A stretch of 7,502 nt of DNA, from the NCBI GenBank assembly GCA_947458565.1, contig CANGZK010000056.1:1-7502 (forward strand), read 5' to 3'. The notes under the pieces were generated by a model that ran no database searches, was not told where the DNA came from, and saw only the letters and a program-made list of their open reading frames with translations. This DNA is from Acidimicrobiaceae bacterium. Lineage in GTDB: Bacteria; Actinomycetota; Acidimicrobiia; Acidimicrobiales; Ilumatobacteraceae. A program made the translations under genes and the position numbers. This document shows positions 1 to 6,163 of this stretch, in pieces; within the stretch, counting starts at the first letter, position 1; every line of letters begins with the position of its first letter.

Positions 1-996
1 AGCAATTGAACCATTGGTGGGAGAAATGAGACCAGCAATAGTGTCAGCGAGTTCACGCTGTCCGTTACCGGCAACACCTGCGATGCCCACCATTTCACCT
101 GCATGCACATTGAACGAGATATCAGTGAGTACTGCAACGTCATTTACGCTGAGCGACAAATTGCGAATCTGCAACACCTCATGGCCCGTCGCATGCGTAG
201 CACGCTGAGCATTGAGCTCGATATCGCGACCAACCATGAGGCGTGCAAGTTCTTTTGTATCGGTAGTGCCTTTGCCAGAAACATGGCCCGTCACTCGCCC
301 ATTGCGCAACACAGTGACTCGGTCGGAGATCTCGACAACTTCACCAAGTTTGTGACTGATAAACACAATTGATTTTCCGGCCGCTGTCATCGCATGCACA
401 TTTTCGAACAACTTTTCAACTTCTGACGGAACCAACACTGCAGTCGGCTCGTCTAACAACAAAATCTCTGCGCCTTGATACAGCGCTTTTACTATCTCGA
501 CTCGTTGGCGTTGCCCAACTGACAAATCGCCAACAGTTGCATCCGGATCAATCGGTAGTCCATACGACTCAGCGACTGCTGCAACTTTTTCATTAATCTC
601 GCGACGGTTCAACTTGAACGGCAAATCGCGACTACCCAAAATCACATTTTCTGAAACAGTAAATCTTTCAACCAAACGAAAGTGCTGATGCACCATTGCT
701 ATTCCGTGCTGCAAACCTGCACGTGGTGAAGACAAGTTGATGCGCTTACCATTGCGCATGAGATACCCAGAATCCGGCTGGTATAGACCACACAACACTG
801 CAGCGAGTGTGCTTTTGCCAGCTCCGTTCTCGCCTAAGAGCGTGTGTACTTCACCTGCACGAACATCGAAGTCGACAGAGTCGTTGGCAAGAACGCCAGG
901 AAACTTCTTGTCAATTGCATGCGCTGAGAGTGCAGTAGAGGCCGCACCACTGTTGTGGTGCGGCCCCTGTGCAACCTCGTGAGAGGTATTACTCAT
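1..996 (-). CDS. ABC transporter ATP-binding protein, BMP/simple-sugar/nucleoside type (3' end outside window)
   Basis: This is the cytoplasmic ATPase that powers uptake of the ligand caught by the neighbouring BMP lipoprotein. The frame is open from ATG 996 to base 1, giving 332 residues. The family has two fused ABC domains and usually about 500 residues, so roughly the last third is missing. Domain 1 shows Walker A GENGAGKST (55-63), the Q-loop in MVHQHF (Q104), the signature LSVGQ (158-162, with V where many ABC proteins have G), Walker B ILLLDEP (178-184) and the switch histidine in ISHKL (H215). Domain 2 starts near residue 275 with the degenerate P-loop-like GVAGNGQREL (307-316) typical of this subfamily. 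ATG 996 lies 7 bp after the bmp stop codon. An AAAGGG box (1008-1013) inside the end of bmp can serve as its ribosome site, so translational coupling is likely. No in-frame ATG or GTG exists between the N-terminal extension and the ABC domain. The extension is non-conserved and contains a perfect hairpin. Permease genes would be expected beyond the left edge. Confidence 0.93.
   Translation of the reverse strand, partial: MSNTSHEVAQGPHHNSGAASTALSAHAIDKKFPGVLANDSVDFDVRAGEVHTLLGENGAGKSTLAAVLCGLYQPDSGYLMRNGKRINLSSPRAGLQHGIAMVHQHFRLVERFTVSENVILGSRDLPFKLNRREINEKVAAVAESYGLPIDPDATVGDLSVGQRQRVEIVKALYQGAEILLLDEPTAVLVPSEVEKLFENVHAMTAAGKSIVFISHKLGEVVEISDRVTVLRNGRVTGHVSGKGTTDTKELARLMVGRDIELNAQRATHATGHEVLQIRNLSLSVNDVAVLTDISFNVHAGEMVGIAGVAGNGQRELADTIAGLISPTNGSIA
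940..965 (-). repeat. Perfect 11-bp stem-loop inside the start of the ABC ATPase gene
   Basis: GGCCGCACCAC (940-950) and GTGGTGCGGCC (955-965) are exact reverse complements separated by 4 bases. In the minus-strand mRNA this GC-rich hairpin begins about 31 nt after the ATPase start codon. There is no T-run after it in the direction of transcription, so it is not a standard intrinsic terminator. Its place just after the binding-protein gene matches where stem-loops that protect upstream mRNA or reduce downstream expression are known in ABC operons. Such a role here is inference. Confidence 0.75.
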
Positions 997-1003
997 TTAT
1001 TGA

Positions 1004-2182
1004 TCAGCCCTTTGGAGAACCGATTACTCCCTTAACGAAGTAGCTCATTCCGAGCAAGTCGAGCAACTCTGGCTTTGCACCAGCAGCAACAACTTCCTTA
1101 CCGTCCTGATCCATAACTGGACCCTGGAATGGTGCGAATGAACCATCGATGATTGCTGCTGCCTTACCGGCGATCAATTCTTGTGTTGCGGCATCTACTG
1201 ATGTACCGAATGAAGCAAGTGTGACCATTCCGTCAGCCATCGAACCGTAGTACTCGTCTGATGGACATGTGCCACCAGCAACGGCCTTTGCGGTCTGAAT
1301 GTAGTAAGGACCCCAGTTCCATGTTGGAGCGGTAAGCCATGCGTTTGGAGCTGCTTCAACAACATCGCTGTTGTAACCGACCCACTTGGCACCTACTGCA
1401 TCGGCTGCAAGGCCGGTTGCTGTGGTGTCTTGGTGCATTGCAAGCACGTCAGCGCCTGCTGCAAGAAGTGATTCTGCAGATTCTTTTTCAGTATCTGGTC
1501 CGAACCATGTCTTTGTCCAAGAAACTTGAACGGTTGCATCTGGGTTAACAGATTGCGCGCCAAGTGTAAATGCGTTGATTCCGCGAATAACTTCTGGAAT
1601 TGGGAACGCTGCAACATAACCGAGCTTGCCGGTTGGGCTTGCTGCGCCTGCTGCGATACCACTCAAGTAACGAGCTTCTTCAGCAGCACCGAAGTACGTG
1701 CCCAAGTTTGCAGGAATGTCACCAAATGTTGCGTACTCTCCACCCATTTCTGCGGTGAGGAGGAACTTGGCGCCTGTTGCCCACTGGAAGCAACCCTCTG
1801 GGTGCTTCGCTGCAACGCGTGCCATTGGTGTTCCGTAACCGAAAGAAGTAGCGAAAATCAAGTTATAGCCCTCAGCTGCGAGACCTTCCATGATTGCTTC
1901 GCCTTCGTCGCCTTCAGGAACGTTCTCTACACGCTTGACTTCAATGCCGAGATCAGCTTCGAGTTCAAGGATGCCCTGTTCGTGCTGGTATGTCCAGCCT
2001 TTGTCGTCTGGAACACCGATGTAGACAACAGCAACTTTGAGCATGCTGTAGTCGGCTGCAGCGTCAGTCGTAACTGTTTCTGCAACTGTTGTATCAGTGG
2101 CCGCATCGCTCCCACCACAAGCAAGAAGTCCGAAGACTGCTGCTGTAGCAAGGGCAAAACCCTTAATGTGATTTTTCCTCAT
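1004..2182 (-). CDS. BMP-family ABC transporter substrate-binding lipoprotein
   Basis: This 392-residue protein is a secreted, lipid-anchored ligand-binding component of an ABC importer of the basic membrane protein (Bmp/Med, PF02608) family. Characterised members such as Treponema PnrA bind purine nucleosides. The N-terminus is a lipoprotein signal: positive MRKNHIK, a hydrophobic stretch at 8-20, and lipobox LLAC with Cys22 as the lipidation site. A Gly/Ala/Asp/Thr-rich linker runs to about residue 46. The mature domain starts LKVAVVYIGVPDDKGW (48-63), followed by WTYQHEQG (63-70), FATSFGYG (110-117), the conserved AMHQDTT (248-254), GYNSD (269-273) and TWNWGPYY (287-294). The length is normal for the family. 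Start ATG 2182 has a GGGGAGA ribosome site 9 nt upstream. The ATPase gene follows after 7 bp, so the two form an operon. Ligand identity cannot be read from sequence; a purine nucleoside or similar is the best guess, given a nucleoside hydrolase in the same window. C131 and C306 are the only cysteines in the mature domain besides the lipidated one. Confidence 0.94.
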   Translation of the reverse strand: MRKNHIKGFALATAAVFGLLACGGSDAATDTTVAETVTTDAAADYSMLKVAVVYIGVPDDKGWTYQHEQGILELEADLGIEVKRVENVPEGDEGEAIMEGLAAEGYNLIFATSFGYGTPMARVAAKHPEGCFQWATGAKFLLTAEMGGEYATFGDIPANLGTYFGAAEEARYLSGIAAGAASPTGKLGYVAAFPIPEVIRGINAFTLGAQSVNPDATVQVSWTKTWFGPDTEKESAESLLAAGADVLAMHQDTTATGLAADAVGAKWVGYNSDVVEAAPNAWLTAPTWNWGPYYIQTAKAVAGGTCPSDEYYGSMADGMVTLASFGTSVDAATQELIAGKAAAIIDGSFAPFQGPVMDQDGKEVVAAGAKPELLDLLGMSYFVKGVIGSPKG

Positions 2183-2191
2183 CTGTTGTGC

Positions 2192-2198
2192 TCTCCCC
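2192..2198 (-). promoter_or_regulatory. Ribosome binding site of the BMP lipoprotein gene
   Basis: On the minus strand GGGGAGA lies 9 nt before ATG 2182. It is one of only two good Shine-Dalgarno sequences in the window (the other precedes cysC), fitting a binding protein that must be made in excess over its transporter. Confidence 0.7.
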
Positions 2199-2202
2199 TT
2201 TT

Positions 2203-2215
2203 ATGCATGATGCAT
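2203..2215. repeat. ATGCAT-G-ATGCAT palindrome upstream of bmp
   Basis: Two copies of the self-complementary hexamer ATGCAT are separated by one base, forming a 13-bp odd-centred palindrome 20 bp upstream of the bmp start and just before its ribosome site. It could be an operator for the transporter operon. Low sequence complexity means chance is possible. Confidence 0.35.
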
Positions 2216-2224
2216 ATGTCGTTG

Positions 2225-2253
2225 TGTTGCTCCGCGCCAAACGGCACGCAACA
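2225..2253 (-). other. Possible leader hairpin or operator upstream of bmp
   Basis: Read on the minus strand, TGTTG-CGTGCC, a GTTT loop, GGCGCG, a 3-base bulge and CAACA fold into an 11-bp stem with one G-T pair. It ends 42 nt upstream of the bmp start codon. If transcription begins upstream it would form a stable structure in the 5' leader; otherwise it may be a protein-binding dyad. A weak minus-strand promoter-like pair (TTACAA at 2281-2276 and TATTGT at 2260-2255, spacing 15) lies next to it but is not convincing. Confidence 0.3.
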
Positions 2254-2322
2254 GACAATAACACGCCAAGCAACTTTGTAATTACGTCGAAACTTGATGA
2301 AACCTTTATCCCACTTGGCTTT

Positions 2323-2339
2323 ACAATTCATAAAATTGT
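2323..2339 (+). promoter_or_regulatory. cysD promoter region: -10-like TAAAAT inside an inverted repeat
   Basis: TAAAAT (2331-2336) matches the bacterial -10 consensus in 5 of 6 positions and lies 28 bp before the cysD ATG. The inverted repeat ACAATT (2323-2328), 5-bp spacer, AATTGT (2334-2339) overlaps it, as expected for a repressor site over a promoter. No good -35 element is visible at 16-18 bp. A start near 2343 would give a leader of about 22 nt without a Shine-Dalgarno sequence. Confidence 0.4.
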
Positions 2340-2364
2340 GATTTACGAACTAGCCTGAACCATC

Positions 2365-3261
2365 ATGAAGTCGTCTTTGAGTGGCCTGATAGATGAGTCG
2401 GTCACAATTATCCGCGAAGTGGCTGCCGAGTTCGAGCGCCCCGTGCTGCTGTTTTCTGGTGGCAAAGATTCCGTGGTCATGCTGCATTTAGCGGTTCGCG
2501 CCTTTGCCCCTGCACGAATTCCATTCCCCGTCATGCATATTGACACTGGCCACAACTTTGACGAGGTCATTGAGTTTCGCGATCGATGCGTTGCAGATAT
2601 GGGCGTACAACTCATCGTTGGTTCTGTGCAGGCATCTATTGACTCTGGGCGAATTGCCGATGTGACCGGCCCCCGTGCGAGTCGCAACCCATTGCAAACC
2701 GTGACCCTGCTTGACTCAATCGCTGAACACAAATTTGATGCAGTGTTCGGTGGTGCGCGTCGCGACGAAGAACGTGCACGCGCAAAAGAGCGCGTATATT
2801 CGCACCGCGATTCGTTTGGCCAATGGGATCCCAAAAATCAGCGCCCAGAACTATGGGGGATTTACAACGGTCGTCATCGCCAAGGCGAGCACTTCCGCAT
2901 CTTCCCAATTTCCAACTGGACAGAACTCGACATTTGGTCGTTCATTGCCGAGTACAACATCGACCTTCCAAGCATCTATTACGCACATCGCCGACCAGTT
3001 TTTCGCCGAGACAACATGTGGATGGCAGTAACTTCGTTTTTGCAACCGGAAGCCAACGAAACCGTGGTCGAAGAAATGGTCCGGTTCCGCACCGTTGGCG
3101 ATGCCACATGCACAGCAGCTATCGAATCAGTTGCTTCAACAGTTGAAGACATCATCGCCGAGACATCAGTTGCTCGAGTCACCGAACGTGGTGCGACCCG
3201 AGCAGATGACCGCATGTCGGAAGCAGGCATGGAAGATCGCAAGCGAACGGGTTATTTCTAA
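2365..3261 (+). CDS. cysD: Sulfate adenylyltransferase small subunit CysD
   Basis: CysD is the catalytic subunit of the heterodimeric ATP sulfurylase. With CysN it converts ATP and sulfate to adenosine 5'-phosphosulfate (APS) and pyrophosphate in the cytoplasm. The 298-residue protein matches the usual length of about 300. It shows REVAAEFERPVLLFSGGKDS (17-36), containing the PP-loop SGGKDS (31-36) that binds ATP, then MHIDTGHNFDEVIEFRD (57-73), FGGARRDEERARAKERV, the NWTELDIW segment, RRPVFRRD and the family C-terminus DRKRTGYF. ATG 2365 fits the family N-terminus; no Shine-Dalgarno sequence precedes it, so a short-leader transcript is plausible. It is the first gene of the plus-strand cluster, divergent from bmp with 182 bp between. 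Its stop overlaps the cysN start. All expected motifs are intact. Confidence 0.97.
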   Translation: MKSSLSGLIDESVTIIREVAAEFERPVLLFSGGKDSVVMLHLAVRAFAPARIPFPVMHIDTGHNFDEVIEFRDRCVADMGVQLIVGSVQASIDSGRIADVTGPRASRNPLQTVTLLDSIAEHKFDAVFGGARRDEERARAKERVYSHRDSFGQWDPKNQRPELWGIYNGRHRQGEHFRIFPISNWTELDIWSFIAEYNIDLPSIYYAHRRPVFRRDNMWMAVTSFLQPEANETVVEEMVRFRTVGDATCTAAIESVASTVEDIIAETSVARVTERGATRADDRMSEAGMEDRKRTGYF

Positions 3262-4517
3262 TGGAGCGTCTCCGCTTTGCAACAGTTGGTTCGGTGGACG
3301 ACGGTAAGTCAACACTGATTGGTCGCTTGTTGTACGACTCAAAGAGCATCTTTGAGGACCAGCTCGAGCACATTGAGGCCGTCAGCAAACGTCGTGGTGA
3401 CGATTACGTCGACTTGTCGTTACTTACCGATGGCCTGCGTGCTGAGCGCGAGCAAGGCATCACGATTGATGTCGCATACCGATACTTTGCGACTCCAAAG
3501 CGTTCGTTCATCATCGCCGACTGCCCAGGCCATATTCAGTACACGCGCAACATGATCACTGGTGCCTCAAATGTGGACTTGGCAATTGTGTTGATCGACG
3601 CCCGCACAGGAGTGATTGAGCAAACTCGCCGTCATAGTTTGCTCGTATCTCTTCTTGGTGTGCCCCACTTGGTGATCTGTGTCAACAAAATGGATCTGGT
3701 CGACTACGACCAAGCGGTGTTTGACCGCATTCGTGCAGAGTTTGAAGAGTTTGCATCGCGACTTGATTTGCAAGACGTCACATTTTTGCCAATTAGTGCG
3801 CTTGCTGGTGACAATTGCGTGACTCGCTCTGCCAACATGCCGTGGTTCGAGGGCTCAACACTGCTACATCACCTCGAAAACGTGTATACAGCGAGTGACG
3901 ACAACCGCATTGATACCCGCTTCCCAGTGCAATTTGTCATTCGCCCACAGCGCAGCGAGTTTCCCGACTATCGCGGTTTTGCCGGCAGAGTCGCAGGCGG
4001 CGTCTTGCATGCTGGTGACGATGTAATGGTCTTGCCATCTGGCCTCACGACCAAGATCACGGGCATTGATTCGCCTCTTGGACCAGTAGAAAAGGCAGAG
4101 CCCGGTGACGCAGTCACCCTGTTGCTTGCCGATGATTTGTCAATCACGCGTGGCGACATGATCTGCAGGCCAAACAACCGTCCTCGCGTGTCGCAAGAAC
4201 TTGAAGCGATGCTTTGTTGGATGGATGATGCGTCCCCAATGCAACAGGACAAGATCTACTCAATCAAACACACCACCAATACGGCGCGAGCCAAAATCAC
4301 TGATGTTCTCTATCGCCTCAATATTTCGACTCTTCATCGCGAAACTGGCATAAACGAATTGAAGATGAACGAAATCGGTCGGGTCACATTGCACACCACA
4401 GCACCAATAATGTTTGACGACTACCACCAAAACCGTTCAACAGGCTGTTTCATCATTGTTGACGAAGCGACAGGACAAACAGCGGGCGCCGGCATGTTGC
4501 TGTCGCCGCGAACATAA
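3261..4517 (+). CDS. cysN: Sulfate adenylyltransferase large subunit CysN (GTPase)
   Basis: CysN is the EF-Tu-like GTPase subunit that couples GTP hydrolysis to APS synthesis by CysD. The GTPase motifs are all present: G1 GSVDDGKS (10-17), G2 in GITID (T68), G3 DCPGH (87-91), G4 NKMD (142-145) and G5 SAL (179-181). The CysN-typical LAGDNCV and MPWFEGSTLL follow, then the beta-barrel domains (about 220-415) ending in ATGQTAGAGML. At 418 residues it lacks the C-terminal tail of about 50 residues seen in E. coli CysN (475) and is not fused to CysC as it is in mycobacteria. Start and stop codons share one base (TAATG at 3259-3263) with no separate ribosome site, so translation by reinitiation after cysD is likely, which would keep the two subunits equimolar. 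Confidence 0.97.
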   Translation: MERLRFATVGSVDDGKSTLIGRLLYDSKSIFEDQLEHIEAVSKRRGDDYVDLSLLTDGLRAEREQGITIDVAYRYFATPKRSFIIADCPGHIQYTRNMITGASNVDLAIVLIDARTGVIEQTRRHSLLVSLLGVPHLVICVNKMDLVDYDQAVFDRIRAEFEEFASRLDLQDVTFLPISALAGDNCVTRSANMPWFEGSTLLHHLENVYTASDDNRIDTRFPVQFVIRPQRSEFPDYRGFAGRVAGGVLHAGDDVMVLPSGLTTKITGIDSPLGPVEKAEPGDAVTLLLADDLSITRGDMICRPNNRPRVSQELEAMLCWMDDASPMQQDKIYSIKHTTNTARAKITDVLYRLNISTLHRETGINELKMNEIGRVTLHTTAPIMFDDYHQNRSTGCFIIVDEATGQTAGAGMLLSPRT

Positions 4518-4540
4518 GGTTGAAAGAGTAACTAGCCAAG

Positions 4541-4547
4541 AAAGAGG
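4541..4547 (+). promoter_or_regulatory. Ribosome binding site of cysC
   Basis: AAAGAGG ends 5 nt before ATG 4553. It is the only clear Shine-Dalgarno sequence in the plus-strand cluster and supports this start codon over the internal Met25. It lets cysC be translated independently of cysN across the 35-bp gap. Confidence 0.65.
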
Positions 4548-4552
4548 TCGTT

Positions 4553-5155
4553 ATGAACCAGGCAATTTGGCACGAACCAACAGTCGGACGTAACGAAAGA
4601 TGGGCAGCGCATCATCTTCACGGCATGACCGTTTGGCTTACCGGTCTATCGGGTTCAGGCAAGTCGACAATTGCGCATGCTCTTGCAGACCGACTTACAA
4701 CCGGTGGTGTCTACAACTACGTGCTCGACGCCGACAATGTGCGCCACGGTCTCAATAGCGATTTAGGTTTCAGCGATCATGAGCGTTGGGAAAATGTGCG
4801 TCGCATTGCCGAAGTTGCTCGCCTGTTCGCCGACTCTGGGGCAGTCACGCTCGTCCCGATCATCAGCCCTTTTAGCGACAGCCGCTCACGAGCCCGACGA
4901 ATCCACGAAGTGGATCACCTCACATTTCTTGAGGTTTATGTATCAACCGCTGTCGAAGAATGCGAACGCCGTGACCCGAAAGGTTTGTATGCGAAAGTGC
5001 GCGCGGGCGAAATGAGCGGACTTACTGGTGTGGACGCGCCGTACGAAGCACCGCAGTCGCCAGACCTCACAGTGGGTATTACTGGCGAGTCAATCGATGA
5101 CGCTGTCAATGCTGTACATCGATTGGTGATCGAACGCATCAATAGCGCTCTCTAA
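4553..5155 (+). CDS. cysC: Adenylyl-sulfate kinase CysC
   Basis: CysC phosphorylates the 3'-hydroxyl of APS with ATP to make PAPS, the universal sulfate donor. The 200-residue length is typical. Walker A is GLSGSGKST (31-39). LDADNVRHGLNSDLGF (58-73) forms the APS-binding region (D63 is common in APS kinases as GDN; here it is ADN). NVRRIAEVARLF (81-92) follows, then IISPF (103-107), whose serine corresponds to the phosphoserine position known in E. coli CysC. RDPKGLY and the lid segment GLTGVDAPYEAP are near the C-terminal half. The N-terminus with R-x-x-R-W before the kinase core is normal for the family, which with the ribosome site supports ATG 4553. It lies 35 bp after cysN and 37 bp before the sulfotransferase, so the PAPS maker directly precedes a PAPS user. 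Confidence 0.96.
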   Translation: MNQAIWHEPTVGRNERWAAHHLHGMTVWLTGLSGSGKSTIAHALADRLTTGGVYNYVLDADNVRHGLNSDLGFSDHERWENVRRIAEVARLFADSGAVTLVPIISPFSDSRSRARRIHEVDHLTFLEVYVSTAVEECERRDPKGLYAKVRAGEMSGLTGVDAPYEAPQSPDLTVGITGESIDDAVNAVHRLVIERINSAL

Positions 5156-5157
5156 AC

Positions 5158-5192
5158 GCTACAAGGCTCTCATAAACGAGTAAAATTACTCA
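5158..5192 (+). promoter_or_regulatory. Candidate leaderless promoter and palindrome before the sulfotransferase
   Basis: TAAAAT (5181-5186) matches the -10 consensus 5/6 and ends 6 bp before the ATG at 5193, so transcription would begin at or next to the start codon. A partial -35 (GCTACA, 5158-5163, last three bases as in TTGACA) lies 17 bp upstream. The palindrome GAGTAA-AA-TTACTC (5178-5191) covers the -10 and ends one base before the ATG. There is no Shine-Dalgarno sequence, consistent with a leaderless mRNA of the kind common in actinobacteria. Confidence 0.45.
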
Positions 5193-6152
5193 ATGGAGTT
5201 TGTCGCTCATCCAAGTCTTCCTGAATTGATTAACTATGCACTTGTTGCGCCACGCATCAAGGTTCTGTATGTACCAACGACAAAGGTGGCCTGCAGCACA
5301 CTCAAATTGCTGATCTCGCAGGCTGAGGGCTCATACAACGCAGAGGCTGCACACAAGATCATTACGCCAAACATCTCGCAAGAGCAAACCATTCACAATT
5401 ACCACGTACACGGCCTCACTCGCCTATTCGATTTACCGCGCAAGAAGCAGTGGGAAGTGATCCAGTCATCTGAATGGATGCGAGTTGCTGCCCTTCGTGA
5501 CCCGATCAAGCGCGCATATTCCTCGTGGGAGAATCGAGTTTTCTTGCACGCCCCTGGCACCCCGCAATCGATCATTGACCTGTGCGGAGATGTGATTGTT
5601 GATGGTCGTGTAGACGTTGCGGCAACATTTAAGAAATTTGCTCGCGCAATTAACAACAACAGAGACGCTTTTGCTATCGACGATCACTTCCGACCCCAAT
5701 TCAATACGTTGTACGCCAACCAACTCGAGTACCACCACCGCATCTATATCGACCGCCCAGGCGAAATGCAGAAAATCGCCGATGCAATCAACGACCGTGC
5801 AGGAACAAGCATCGAATTACAACGCCTCAATAGCGGCCTTGGCATTAAAGCTGATCAGATTATTGACAAGGAGACCGCTGAACTCATTGCTGGCACCTAC
5901 CACGAAGACTACGAATGGTTTGGGTTTGAGCGCCACAACTTCACTGCGGCATCCACATCACTAGTCCTCAACCCAATTCAGCAAGCTCTACTCAATAACC
6001 TGCGCGAAACCACCGAGCGTCTCTCCATTCTTTCCCGTGCAGCGTTTCAACGTGTTGGTTTTCGTTATGGCTTGTCACAAATGCGAAAGTCCCTATGGGC
6101 GCACATCACCAATCCTCGGGGAAAAAGTGGTAGTCAATTGTTGCAGTGGTAA
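5193..6152 (+). CDS. PAPS-dependent sulfotransferase, carbohydrate sulfotransferase-like (Sulfotransfer_2 type)
   Basis: This 319-residue protein probably transfers the sulfuryl group of PAPS to a hydroxyl or amine on an unknown acceptor such as a glycan or lipid. The 5'-phosphosulfate-binding loop is seen as YVPTTKVACSTLK (26-38), with K31 the likely catalytic/donor-contact lysine; this resembles the VPK-V-A/G-C/S-T-S loop of membrane carbohydrate sulfotransferases. The 3'-phosphate-binding motif is VAALRDPIKRAYSSWENR (98-115), with the key R102-D-P, R107 and S110. DDHFRPQ (163-169) and YHEDYEWFGF (236-245) match late conserved elements of this family. No signal peptide or membrane segment is visible, so it is predicted cytoplasmic, unlike the Golgi enzymes. 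After residue 250 there is a tail of about 70 residues with predicted helices and basic C-terminal residues of unknown role. It lies directly after cysC, whose product is its donor, and 11 bp before mog. The start was chosen at the first ATG after cysC. The acceptor cannot be predicted. Confidence 0.85.
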   Translation: MEFVAHPSLPELINYALVAPRIKVLYVPTTKVACSTLKLLISQAEGSYNAEAAHKIITPNISQEQTIHNYHVHGLTRLFDLPRKKQWEVIQSSEWMRVAALRDPIKRAYSSWENRVFLHAPGTPQSIIDLCGDVIVDGRVDVAATFKKFARAINNNRDAFAIDDHFRPQFNTLYANQLEYHHRIYIDRPGEMQKIADAINDRAGTSIELQRLNSGLGIKADQIIDKETAELIAGTYHEDYEWFGFERHNFTAASTSLVLNPIQQALLNNLRETTERLSILSRAAFQRVGFRYGLSQMRKSLWAHITNPRGKSGSQLLQW

Positions 6153-6163
6153 GTTCACACCAA

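Noticed and set aside
940..965. Reading the 11-bp hairpin as an intrinsic terminator of the bmp gene.
   Set aside because: The minus-strand sequence after the stem has no run of T, and the hairpin lies within the open frame of the downstream ATPase.
14..982. Several short plus-strand open frames at the left end (for example 103-372, 369-596, 737-982).
   Set aside because: They are antisense to an ABC ATPase with complete Walker A, signature, Walker B and switch-histidine motifs, and have no motifs of their own.
1526..2281. A 251-residue open frame on the plus strand opposite the BMP lipoprotein gene, very rich in cysteine.
   Set aside because: The cysteines are the reverse reading of GCA alanine codons in the real gene. 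It has no family motif, and the minus-strand frame carries a full set of BMP motifs with a signal peptide and ribosome site.
2343..2834. A 163-residue open frame on the minus strand opposite cysD, rich in Ser/Arg/Thr.
   Set aside because: It lies over strongly conserved CysD coding sequence, has no recognisable motif and shows the composition expected for an antisense shadow.
4518..4552. A separate promoter or terminator between cysN and cysC.
   Set aside because: The 35-bp gap contains the cysC ribosome site but no stable hairpin and no convincing -10/-35 pair.
6146..6163. GTG 6146 as the start of mog.
   Set aside because: It would overlap the sulfotransferase stop and add six unconserved residues. 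ATG 6164 places the first conserved strand at the usual distance from the N-terminus.
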